Assembly: GCA_052035955.1 (NCBI GenBank)
Contig: JBPOHD010000017.1
Span: forward strand, 1-64,000
Reading direction: 5' to 3'
DNA from: JAEUNJ01 sp052035955
GTDB lineage: Bacteria > Pseudomonadota > Gammaproteobacteria > Burkholderiales > Rhodocyclaceae
Length of the DNA stretch: 64,000 bases
In this document: piece by piece, positions 18,162 to 26,194 of the stretch
Layout: every line of letters starts with the position of its first letter
Numbering within the stretch: position 1 is the first letter of the stretch
The notes under the pieces: model-generated
Databases searched by the model: none
The model's input: only the letters and a program-made list of their open reading frames with translations
What the model was told of the DNA's origin: nothing
Translations under genes and position numbers: made by a program

Positions 18162-19052
18162 ATGGAAGGCGAAGCTGCTCTGGCCGCCCCGGATTCCCGG
18201 ATTCGGGAGAATCCCCGGCACCATCGTGGCTTCGGAATCCCGGTCCAGGTGGCGGTCACCGCCGGTTGTGCGGCCATTGCCGCAGCCGCCTTCTGGGTGA
18301 TCCGCTTCCGTCCCTATCAGGCCGGCGCGGGTTTCGGCTATTTCCTGGGGATCGCCGGCGGACTGATGCTGCTGAGCCTCCTCCTTTACCCCTTCAGGAA
18401 ACGCCAGCGCTGGACCCAGTTTGCCGGCCCCCTGCGCCATTGGTTCCGGGTCCACATGGTGTTCGGCATCCTGGCTCCCCTGACCATCCTTTTCCATACC
18501 GGTTTCCGGGTGGGTTCCCTCAACGCCGCGGTCGCCCTTTCCTCCATGCTCCTGGTGGGGGCGAGCGGGGTGGTCGGACGTTTCGTGTATCGACGCATCC
18601 ACCACGGCCTCTACGGCAGTCGCGCCAATTTCGAGGAATTGCGCAAGGAACTCGACGCAAAGCTGGCCAATCTGGCGCCCAGGCTCGCCCGTCTTCCCGC
18701 CGTGCGGGACGACGTCGCCCATTTCCTCGCCATCGCCGGAAGACAGCCCCTCGATCGCGGCGCACGCCTGCAACACTTCCTGACCCTCGGCTGGCAGCGT
18801 CACCGGGCGGTGCGGGTCGCCCGACGGGCCATCTGCACCAAAGCGAACTGGCGCCACGAGGAGGACCACGAGCGGGCCGCGATGATCGACCTGTTGCGCC
18901 ATGTCGAGGCCACCCTTCTGGCGGTGCAGCGGGCCGCCCAGTTCGCAGCCTATGAGCGCCTGTTCGCCCTCTGGCATGTATTCCACGTTCCCTTCGTCTA
19001 CATGCTGGCGGCGAGCGCGGTGATACACGTCGTTGCCGTCCATGCCTATTGA
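18162..19052 (+). CDS. Inner-membrane protein with helix histidines, probable b-haem subunit
   Basis: A 296-residue protein with about five predicted membrane helices: roughly 28-48, 55-76, 95-115, 122-140 and 265-290. Histidines fall in or beside helices ('HWFRVHMVFG', 'TILFHTGF', 'ALWHVFHVPFVYM', 'IHVVAVHAY'), as in di-haem cytochrome b or ferric-reductase-like subunits. A soluble loop of about 110 residues sits between helices 4 and 5, probably in the cytoplasm. The strong AGGAGG site 8 bases before the ATG fixes the start. It heads the operon with the 21-haem cytochrome and the flavoprotein, so it may move electrons across or out of the inner membrane. I cannot name the family. Confidence 0.75.
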   Translation: MEGEAALAAPDSRIRENPRHHRGFGIPVQVAVTAGCAAIAAAAFWVIRFRPYQAGAGFGYFLGIAGGLMLLSLLLYPFRKRQRWTQFAGPLRHWFRVHMVFGILAPLTILFHTGFRVGSLNAAVALSSMLLVGASGVVGRFVYRRIHHGLYGSRANFEELRKELDAKLANLAPRLARLPAVRDDVAHFLAIAGRQPLDRGARLQHFLTLGWQRHRAVRVARRAICTKANWRHEEDHERAAMIDLLRHVEATLLAVQRAAQFAAYERLFALWHVFHVPFVYMLAASAVIHVVAVHAY

Positions 19053-20637
19053 GGGCAGACCGGGGTGGCTCCCCTTGCTCCTGCCGCTGTTGCTGTTCCT
19101 TGCCATCCCGGCGGCCCTCGCCCTCAACATCGAGTCGGCGATCATGCCCGGTGAATTGATCCGCGGCCACGAGAAGGCCGAGGCCGATTGCGCCAACTGC
19201 CATGTGCGTTTCGACCGTGCCGCGCAGCCGAGGCTTTGCATGGCCTGCCACAAGGAGGTCGGCCAGGACGTGCGCCTGCGCCAGGGTTATCACGGCCGCC
19301 TCAAGGATGCGGAATGCCGGACCTGCCACACGGACCACAAGGGCCGCGGGGCACATATCGTGGTACTGGACGAAAAGGCCTTCGACCACGCGGGCACCGA
19401 TTTCCAGCTTCAGGGAAAGCACCGTCCGGCGGCTTGCCGTGACTGCCACCGGCCCGGGAAGAAACACCGGGACGCCCCCTCGGAATGCGACGGCTGCCAC
19501 CGCAAAGACGACGTGCACAAGACCGCCCTGGGCAGCCGATGCGGCACCTGCCACACGGCCAGGGACTGGAAGGAAACCGGATTCGACCACGGGAAGTCCC
19601 GCTTCCCCCTGCGCCTCGCGCACGCCAAGGTCGAGTGCGCCGACTGCCACCCGGACAAACGCTATGCAGGGACCCCGAAGGAATGCAACGGCTGCCATCG
19701 GGAGGACGACGCCCACAAGGGCCAGTTCGGCAACCGCTGCGAAAAATGCCATGACGAAGGCCAGTGGAAGCGATTCTTTTTCCAACACGACCGGGACACC
19801 CGATTTCTCCTCCGGGACCGTCACCGCCCGGTGAAATGCACCGCCTGCCACAAGGGAACCCTGTACCGGGAGCGGATCGGCAGCGCGTGCGTTTCATGCC
19901 ACCGGGGCGACGACGTGCACAAGGGCGAACTCGGCCAGAAATGCGAGAGTTGCCACAACGAGAGGAACTGGAAGGCCGGCAAGTTCGACCACGAAGCGGC
20001 CTTCCCGTTGCGCGGCGCCCACCGGGAGGCCCGCTGCGACGGGTGCCACCGGGCCAGGAACTACGCCGACAAGCCGCCGACGGCCTGTTTCTCCTGCCAC
20101 GAAAAGGACGATCGACACCGGGGGCAACTGGGCCGCCAGTGCAAGGACTGCCACACGGACCGCAACTGGCGGGTGCCCGAATTCGACCACGAACGCAGCC
20201 AATTCCCCCTGCGCGACCGACATGTCCAGGTGGCCTGTGCCAAGTGTCATTCCACGCCGGCCTTCCGGGACGCCGCCAGGGAATGCGCCGGCTGCCACCG
20301 CAAGGACGACGTCCACAGGCAGGGCTTGGGCGAACAGTGCGGAAAGTGCCACGACGCGGCCGACTGGAAGCGGGGCCGCTTCGACCACGACCGGGAGACC
20401 AGGTTCGTCCTCGCCGGCGCCCACCGCCGCATCCGCTGCCACGCCTGCCACGACAAGCCCTGGACGGGCCGCAGCATCGTGGCGGCGGAATGCTACGGCT
20501 GCCACAAGCGTGACGACATCCACTTCGGAACCTACGGTACCCGCTGCGAGCGCTGCCACGCATCGGACGACTGGCGCCACATCATCGACCCTGAGTACCG
20601 CTCCCCGGCGAGGGAGCGGAAAGGAGGCGGGAAATGA
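19042..20637 (+). CDS. 21-haem c-type cytochrome built of trihaem repeats
   Basis: A 531-residue protein with an N-terminal hydrophobic segment (about 9-28, signal peptide or anchor). I count 21 CxxCH motifs, all canonical. From about residue 150 onward the chain is a tandem repeat of 65-69 residues. Each unit has three haem sites and the fixed pattern C.GCHRKDDVHKG.LG..C..CH, then W....FDH...F.L...H....C..CH. The extra conserved histidines after each CxxCH are candidate distal ligands, suggesting bis-His haems in a wire. It overlaps the upstream membrane-protein gene by 11 bases. Such long multihaem proteins are known from the proposed PCC3 conduits of iron-oxidising betaproteobacteria, where one is thought to span the periplasm. 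Confidence 0.88.
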   Translation: MPIEGRPGWLPLLLPLLLFLAIPAALALNIESAIMPGELIRGHEKAEADCANCHVRFDRAAQPRLCMACHKEVGQDVRLRQGYHGRLKDAECRTCHTDHKGRGAHIVVLDEKAFDHAGTDFQLQGKHRPAACRDCHRPGKKHRDAPSECDGCHRKDDVHKTALGSRCGTCHTARDWKETGFDHGKSRFPLRLAHAKVECADCHPDKRYAGTPKECNGCHREDDAHKGQFGNRCEKCHDEGQWKRFFFQHDRDTRFLLRDRHRPVKCTACHKGTLYRERIGSACVSCHRGDDVHKGELGQKCESCHNERNWKAGKFDHEAAFPLRGAHREARCDGCHRARNYADKPPTACFSCHEKDDRHRGQLGRQCKDCHTDRNWRVPEFDHERSQFPLRDRHVQVACAKCHSTPAFRDAARECAGCHRKDDVHRQGLGEQCGKCHDAADWKRGRFDHDRETRFVLAGAHRRIRCHACHDKPWTGRSIVAAECYGCHKRDDIHFGTYGTRCERCHASDDWRHIIDPEYRSPARERKGGGK

Positions 20638-21932
20638 TGCAGACCCCAATCCTGGCCCTTTACGCGCTGCCTCTGGCGGCTGTCATCGCGGTGTACCTTC
20701 GCCTGCGCCGCCGCCGGGAAAGCCATGCCGCCGATACCTGGCGGGAAGCCCAGGAGGCCGGCCTCACCGAACCGGTCAGCCTGCATCCGGTGGTCGATCC
20801 GACGATCTGCATGGGTTCCGGCGCCTGCACCCGGGCCTGCCCGGAACATGCGCTGGGCATCGTCGACGGCAAGGCCCACCTGGTGAATCCGACGCTTTGC
20901 ATCGGCCACGGCGCCTGCGCCGCCACCTGTCCGGTGGAGGCCATCACGCTGGTGTTCGGCACCGAGAAGCGCGGGGTGGACATTCCCTACGTCAAGCCTA
21001 CCTTCGAGACCAACGTGAACGGCATTTTCATCGCCGGCGAACTGGGGGGCATGGGCCTGATCCGCAAGGCCGCGGAGCAGGGTCGCCAGGCCATCGAAAC
21101 CATCGCCCGCCAAAGGGCGCTCGAAGGCTGGCTGGACGTGGTCATCGTCGGCGCCGGGCCGGCCGGCATCGCAGCGACCCTCGGGGCCATGGACAGGAAG
21201 TTGCGCTTCGCCACCATCGAGCAGGAGGAGTCCCTGGGCGGCACCGTCTATCACTACCCACGCAACAAGATCGTCATGACCCAGCCGGTCAATCTGCCCC
21301 TCGCCGGCAAGGTCAGGATGGGCGAGATCAGCAAGGAGGCCCTGCTCGAATTCTGGTCCGCCGTCATCGGGCGCCACGAAGTGCCCATTCGTTTCGGGGA
21401 GCGCCTGGAGTCCATGGAGCCGGACGGCACCGGTTACCGGGTGCGCACGACTCGGGGCGAGCACCGCACCCGCAATGTCCTGCTGGCCATCGGCCGGCGA
21501 GGCACGCCCCGCCGGCTCGACGTGCCCGGGGAGGATCAGTCGAAGGTCGTTTACCGCCTCATCGATCCCGAGCAGTACCGCGGTGGCAACGTGCTGGTCG
21601 TGGGGGGCGGGGACAGTGCCATAGAGGCGGCGGTGGCCCTGGCGGACCAGCCCGGCACGACGGTGACCCTCTCCTACCGCGGCGACGCCTTCGGGCGGGT
21701 CAAGGTGAAGAACCGGCAGCGTCTCGCGGAATCGGAAAGCGCCGGGCGCCTGGAAGTGCTGCTGGGTTCGAAGGTCCTGGACATCGCGCCGGACCACGTC
21801 GATATCTCTGCCGGAGACGCGATCCTGCGCCGGCAAAACGATGCCGTGATCATCTGCGCCGGGGGCATCCTGCCGACCCCCATGCTCAGGGAAATCGGCA
21901 TTCGCATCGAGACCAAGCACGGCACGGCCTGA
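20634..21932 (+). CDS. Membrane-anchored FAD/NAD(P) oxidoreductase with ferredoxin-like domain
   Basis: A 432-residue protein. One membrane helix at about 5-22, then a two-motif ferredoxin-like domain (about 48-105), then a flavin disulfide-reductase-like fold. The FAD site is 'VIVGAGPAGIAA' near 170, the pyridine-nucleotide site 'VLVVGGGDSAIEAA' near 322, and the C-terminal 'AVIICAGGILPTP' closes the FAD domain. Both iron-sulfur motifs read C-x5-C-x3-C-P, with Ser (CMGSGAC) and His (CIGHGAC) where a Cys normally stands. The start overlaps the 21-haem stop (ATGA). Likely role: electron exchange between NAD(P)H and the multihaem cytochrome at the inner membrane, direction unknown. Confidence 0.85.
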   Translation: MMQTPILALYALPLAAVIAVYLRLRRRRESHAADTWREAQEAGLTEPVSLHPVVDPTICMGSGACTRACPEHALGIVDGKAHLVNPTLCIGHGACAATCPVEAITLVFGTEKRGVDIPYVKPTFETNVNGIFIAGELGGMGLIRKAAEQGRQAIETIARQRALEGWLDVVIVGAGPAGIAATLGAMDRKLRFATIEQEESLGGTVYHYPRNKIVMTQPVNLPLAGKVRMGEISKEALLEFWSAVIGRHEVPIRFGERLESMEPDGTGYRVRTTRGEHRTRNVLLAIGRRGTPRRLDVPGEDQSKVVYRLIDPEQYRGGNVLVVGGGDSAIEAAVALADQPGTTVTLSYRGDAFGRVKVKNRQRLAESESAGRLEVLLGSKVLDIAPDHVDISAGDAILRRQNDAVIICAGGILPTPMLREIGIRIETKHGTA

Positions 21933-21975
21933 AGCGGTTCCGGCGCCGGGGCGGATGAAAAATCCGGTCCCGGAA

Positions 21976-22012
21976 AGAAAAAAAGCCGCGCAGGCGTTAA
22001 GCTACGCGGCTT
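21976..22012 (-). terminator. Rho-independent terminator of tRNA-Leu
   Basis: On the minus strand an AAGCCGCG / CGCGGCTT stem (8 bp, 14-base loop) is followed by a run of seven T and then CTTT. It lies 31 bases beyond the tRNA 3' end. Confidence 0.8.
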
Positions 22013-22042
22013 CTTGTGGCGCATTTCGCTGCCGGAATGCTG

Positions 22043-22127
<85 letters not shown>

Positions 22128-22147
22128 AGGCGCGAAACGAGGCGCGA

Positions 22148-22175
22148 ATTCTAACGGAAAAGAACGAATTGTCAA
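22148..22175 (-). promoter_or_regulatory. Sigma-70 promoter of tRNA-Leu, overlapping the rnr start codon
   Basis: On the minus strand a perfect -35 TTGACA (22170-22175), a 16-bp spacer and a -10 TAGAAT (22148-22153) point at the tRNA gene, with start expected near 22141. The -35 box shares bases with the TTG start codon of the divergent rnr gene. Confidence 0.75.
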
Positions 22176-24454
22176 ACCGAAAATCCCCTGGTGCGAAGAC
22201 CCTTTCCAAGGTCCGCCGCGCCGACCCCTTCCTCGAGCGTGAACTCGCCAAGTACGAACACCCCCTCCCCAGCCGGGAATACGTGCTGGATACCCTGACC
22301 GCCCAGGGGACGCCGGTCTCCTTCGAGCGCCTGTGCGAGCTGCTGGACGTCGCCGACGTCGAATGGGACGGCTTCTCGCGGCGCATGGGGGCCATGGCCC
22401 GGGACGGCCAGGTGATGCAGAACCGGCGCGGCGACTGGCTGATCCCGGACAAGGCCGACCTGATCCTCGGCCGTGTCCAGGGCCACCCCGACGGCTTCGG
22501 CTTCCTCGTCCCCGAGGGCGGCGGCCAGGACCTCTACCTGCCCGCCAAGGAAATGGACAATGTGCTGCACGGCGACCGGGCCATCGCCCGCATCGTCGGC
22601 ATCGATCGCAAGGGGCGTCCCGAGGGCAAGATCGTCGAGGTGACCGAGCGGGCCAACAAGGACGTCGTCGGCCGCGTCTTCGAGGAGCACGGCGTCTGGT
22701 ACGCCGTCGCCGAGAACCGCCGGATCAGCCAGGACATCCTGCTGGCGCCGCCCGAGAAGGGCGACCGCAAGGCGCCGCGCCCCAAGTCCGGACAGGTCGT
22801 CGTGGTGGAGATCCTCGAGCAGCCGTCCAAGCAGTCGCAGCCCATCGGACGGGTGAAGGAAATCCTGGGCAATTATGCCGATCCCGGCATGGAGATCGAG
22901 ATCGCCTTGCGCAAGCACGACCTGCCCTTCGAGTGGTCGAAGGAGGCCCTGCGGGAGACAAAGGCGCTGCCGGACGCCGTGCGAAAGACCGACTGGAAGG
23001 GCCGCGAAGACCTGACCCAGGTCCCGCTGGTGACCATCGACGGCGAGACCGCCCGCGATTTCGACGATGCCGTCTGGTGCGAGCGCCAGGGCAAGGGTTT
23101 CCGCCTGGTGGTGGCCATCGCCGACGTTTCCCACTACGTGCGGCCGGGCGGGCAGCTGGACCAGGAGGCCTACGACCGGGGCAACTCGGTGTACTTTCCG
23201 CGCCGGGTCATCCCCATGTTGCCGGAGAAGCTCTCCAACGGGCTCTGCTCCCTCAACCCGCAGGTGGAGCGCCTCTGCGTCGCCTGCGACATGAACGTCT
23301 CGGCGACGGGGGAGATCCGCCACTACCGCTTCTATCCTGCGGTCATGTGGTCCCACGCCCGGCTCACCTATACCGAGGTGGCGGCCGCCCTGTTCGAGGA
23401 CGACGCGGCGGCCCGCGGGAAGCTCGCCCCCCTGCTGCCGCAACTGGAAGCGCTGGATGCCCTCTACCGGGTGCTGGCCAAGGCCCGGGCGAAGCGCGGC
23501 GCCATCGACTTCGAGACCGTCGAGACCCGCATGGAGTTCGACGAGCAGGGCAAGATCGCCGCCATCCTGCCCTACGAGCGCAACGACGCCCACCGCATCA
23601 TCGAGGAGTGCATGCTGGCGGCCAACGTATGCGCCTCGGATTTCCTGAAGGAGCGCGAGCATCCGGCCCTCTACCGCATCCACGAGGGTCCGACACCGGA
23701 GAAGCTGGGCAAGCTGCGCGACTTCCTGGCCACCTTCGGCCTGCAACTGGGGGGTGGCGACGAACCCACGGCCAAGGATTACGCACGCCTGCTGGAACAG
23801 ATCGGCGGCCGCCCCGACAAGCAGCTCCTGCAGACGGTGATGCTGCGCTCCCTGCGCCAGGCCATCTACAGCCCGGACAACGTGGGCCACTTCGGCCTCG
23901 CCTACGAGAGCTACACCCACTTCACCTCGCCGATCCGGCGCTATCCCGACCTGATGATCCACCGGGCCATCAAGGCCGCCCTGGGCGCCCAGCGCTACGA
24001 GCCCGGCGACTGGAGCGACATGGGCCTGCACTGCTCGGCCACCGAGCGGCGGGCCGACGAGGCCACCCGGGACGTGGAATCCTGGCTCAAGTGCTACTAC
24101 ATGCAGGACCGCATCGGCGAGGAATTCGAAGGAAGCATCTCGGCTGTCGTGCCCTTCGGCATCTTCGTCGCCCTGGACCACGTCTTCGTCGAGGGTCTGG
24201 TCCATGTCTCGGAACTCGGCGCCGACTATTTCCATTTCGACGACGCCCAGCACGCCATGGTCGGCGAGCGCACCGGGCGCCGCTTCCGCCTGTCCGACCG
24301 GGTGAGGGTGCAGCTGGTGCGGGTGGACATGGAGCAGAACAAGATCGACTTCCGGCTCCTGGACGTCATCCCGCGGGGCCGCGAGGCCGCGGCTGGCTCG
24401 CCACCTGCCACGCAGGCCGGGCCGGCCCAGCGGAAGGGGAAGGCCCGTGGCTGA
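22169..24454 (+). CDS. rnr: Ribonuclease R
   Basis: A 3'-5' exoribonuclease of about 761 residues that degrades structured RNA and takes part in tmRNA-linked mRNA decay. The N-terminal winged-helix region aligns with 'DPFLERELAKYEHPLPSREYVLD', matching the E. coli start region. Cold-shock domains follow, then the RNB catalytic domain with its acidic cluster 'DGETARDFDDAVWCE', and a C-terminal S1 domain ('GSISAVVPFGIFVALDHVFVEGLVHVSEL'). The only suitable start is a TTG at 22169, because further upstream lies the tRNA gene on the other strand. The first gene of rnr-rlmB-quinone reductase-alkB; it overlaps rlmB by 8 bases. Confidence 0.95.
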   Translation: MSNRKSPGAKTLSKVRRADPFLERELAKYEHPLPSREYVLDTLTAQGTPVSFERLCELLDVADVEWDGFSRRMGAMARDGQVMQNRRGDWLIPDKADLILGRVQGHPDGFGFLVPEGGGQDLYLPAKEMDNVLHGDRAIARIVGIDRKGRPEGKIVEVTERANKDVVGRVFEEHGVWYAVAENRRISQDILLAPPEKGDRKAPRPKSGQVVVVEILEQPSKQSQPIGRVKEILGNYADPGMEIEIALRKHDLPFEWSKEALRETKALPDAVRKTDWKGREDLTQVPLVTIDGETARDFDDAVWCERQGKGFRLVVAIADVSHYVRPGGQLDQEAYDRGNSVYFPRRVIPMLPEKLSNGLCSLNPQVERLCVACDMNVSATGEIRHYRFYPAVMWSHARLTYTEVAAALFEDDAAARGKLAPLLPQLEALDALYRVLAKARAKRGAIDFETVETRMEFDEQGKIAAILPYERNDAHRIIEECMLAANVCASDFLKEREHPALYRIHEGPTPEKLGKLRDFLATFGLQLGGGDEPTAKDYARLLEQIGGRPDKQLLQTVMLRSLRQAIYSPDNVGHFGLAYESYTHFTSPIRRYPDLMIHRAIKAALGAQRYEPGDWSDMGLHCSATERRADEATRDVESWLKCYYMQDRIGEEFEGSISAVVPFGIFVALDHVFVEGLVHVSELGADYFHFDDAQHAMVGERTGRRFRLSDRVRVQLVRVDMEQNKIDFRLLDVIPRGREAAAGSPPATQAGPAQRKGKARG

Positions 24455-25199
24455 GACCCGACTGATCCACGGCTTCCATGCCGTCACCGCCAAGCTGCGC
24501 CACGCCGCCGACGACGTGAAGGAGATCTACCTGGCCGAAGGCCGCCAGGACGGCCGTGCCCGGGACCTGGTGAAGGCCGCCGCCGCCGTCGGCGTGCGCG
24601 TGATGCCCACCGATCCGCAGCGCCTGGAGGGGCTGGCGCCGGGCCAGCGGCACCAGGGTGTCGTCGCCCGCGTCTCCGCAGTGCAGAAGCACGTGACCCT
24701 GGACGACGTGCTGGACACCCTGGCCGAGCCTGCCCTGCTGCTGGTGCTCGACGGCATCCAGGACCCCCACAACCTGGGCGCCTGCCTGCGGGTGGCCGAC
24801 GCGGCGGGTTGCCATGCGGTGGTGGCGCCCAAGGACCGCGCCGTCGGCCTCAATGCCACGGCCGTCAAGGTGGCCAGCGGTGCCGCCGACACCGTGCCCT
24901 ATGTCACCGTCACCAACCTGTCCCGCAGCCTGCGCGAGATGCAGGAGCGGGGCGTCTGGACCGTCGGCGCCGAGGCCGAGGCGCCGGCCGACCTCTACGG
25001 CACGGACCTCTCGGGGCCCATCGCCTGGGTCCTCGGCGCCGAGGGTTCCGGCCTTCGCCGCCTGACCCGGGATACCTGCGATATCCTGGCCCGCATCCCC
25101 ATGCAGGGCAGCGTGGAGAGCCTCAACGTCTCGGTGGCCAGCGGCATCTGCCTGTTCGAGGCGCGGCGCCAGCGGGGAAGCAAGGGGGGCAAGGCATGA
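24447..25199 (+). CDS. rlmB: 23S rRNA (guanosine-2'-O-)-methyltransferase RlmB
   Basis: SpoU/TrmH-type knotted methyltransferase of 250 residues that methylates G2251 of 23S rRNA using SAM. The three SpoU motifs are present: 'LDGIQDPHNLGACLR', 'WVLGAEGSGLRR' and 'IPMQGSVESLNVSVA'. An N-terminal substrate-binding domain ('HGFHAVTAKLRH') precedes them. Pairing with rnr is a conserved arrangement. Its stop overlaps the next start (ATGA). Confidence 0.96.
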   Translation: MAETRLIHGFHAVTAKLRHAADDVKEIYLAEGRQDGRARDLVKAAAAVGVRVMPTDPQRLEGLAPGQRHQGVVARVSAVQKHVTLDDVLDTLAEPALLLVLDGIQDPHNLGACLRVADAAGCHAVVAPKDRAVGLNATAVKVASGAADTVPYVTVTNLSRSLREMQERGVWTVGAEAEAPADLYGTDLSGPIAWVLGAEGSGLRRLTRDTCDILARIPMQGSVESLNVSVASGICLFEARRQRGSKGGKA

Positions 25200-26185
25200 G
25201 CGGCATGTGTTTCGTGGACCACGGGGCCGGCGGCGGGCCGGAGGTGCTGGTACCGGCCACGGGGGCCGTGCCAGAGCCGAAACCGGGCGAGGTGCTGATC
25301 GAGGTGGCCTATGCCGGCGTCAATCGGCCGGACGTGCTGCAGCGGTCGGGCAGGTATCCGCCACCGCCGGACGCCTCGCCGGTCCTGGGCCTGGAGGTGG
25401 CGGGCCGGATCGCGGCCGTCGGCGAGGGTGTCGCCCGCTGGCAGGCCGGCGACGCCGTAACGGCCCTGACTCCCGGCGGCGGCTACGCCGAATTCTGCAC
25501 GGCGCCGGCCGTACAGGTGCTGCCGATCCCGTCCGGGATGGACCTCTGCCAGGCTGCCAGCCTGCCGGAGAACTGGTTCACCGTCTGGGCCAACCTGATG
25601 GACCACGGGCGCCTGGCCGCCGGCGAGACGCTGCTGGTCCACGGCGGCTCCAGCGGCATCGGCCTGGCCGCCATCCAGCTCGGCAAGCTCGTCGGCTGCC
25701 GCGTGCTGACCACCGTCGGCAGCCCCGAGAAGGCGGCCTTCTGCAAGGCCTGGGGGGCCGATGCGGCCATCGACTACCGGGCGGGTGATTTCACCGAGGC
25801 CGTCAAGGCCGCCACCGGCGGCGCCGGCGTGGATGTCGTCCTCGACATGGTCGGGGCCAGCTACTTCCAGCGCAACCTTTCGCTGCTGAAGCGGGACGGC
25901 CGCCTGGTCTCGATCGCCTTCCTGGAAGGCAGCCGCGGCGAATTCGACCTGATGCCGATCATGCTGAAACGGCTCGTCGTCACAGGGTCGACGATGCGGC
26001 CGCGGACGCTCGCCGAAAAGGAAGCGATCCGCGATGCGCTGGAGGGCCGCGTGTGGCCCGCCATCGCCGAGGGCCGCGTGCGTAGCCACGTCCATGCGAC
26101 CTTCCCGCTGGCCGAGGCCGCCGAGGCCCACCGATTGATGGAAAGCAGCCGGCACATCGGCAAGATCATGCTGGCGGCGCGCTGA
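25196..26185 (+). CDS. NAD(P)H quinone oxidoreductase, PIG3/zeta-crystallin-like MDR family
   Basis: A 329-residue zinc-free medium-chain dehydrogenase/reductase. The GroES-like N-terminal half contains 'VAYAGVNRPDVLQRSGRYPPPP' and 'PVLGLEVAGRIAAVGEGV'. The NADPH-binding Rossmann half has 'LLVHGGSSGIGLAAIQLGK'. The PIG3-type block 'SLPENWFTVWANLM' is present. Zinc ligands of alcohol dehydrogenases are absent. Probably a cytoplasmic quinone or enone reductase; the true substrate is not visible. It is coupled to rlmB by an ATGA overlap and sits 9 bases before alkB. Confidence 0.9.
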   Translation: MSGMCFVDHGAGGGPEVLVPATGAVPEPKPGEVLIEVAYAGVNRPDVLQRSGRYPPPPDASPVLGLEVAGRIAAVGEGVARWQAGDAVTALTPGGGYAEFCTAPAVQVLPIPSGMDLCQAASLPENWFTVWANLMDHGRLAAGETLLVHGGSSGIGLAAIQLGKLVGCRVLTTVGSPEKAAFCKAWGADAAIDYRAGDFTEAVKAATGGAGVDVVLDMVGASYFQRNLSLLKRDGRLVSIAFLEGSRGEFDLMPIMLKRLVVTGSTMRPRTLAEKEAIRDALEGRVWPAIAEGRVRSHVHATFPLAEAAEAHRLMESSRHIGKIMLAAR

Positions 26186-26194
26186 GGGCAGGGA

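Noticed and set aside
19301..20563. Regular repeats in this stretch could suggest a CRISPR or tandem DNA array
   Set aside because: The periodicity is in the protein: trihaem CxxCH repeats. DNA units differ and there are no spacers.
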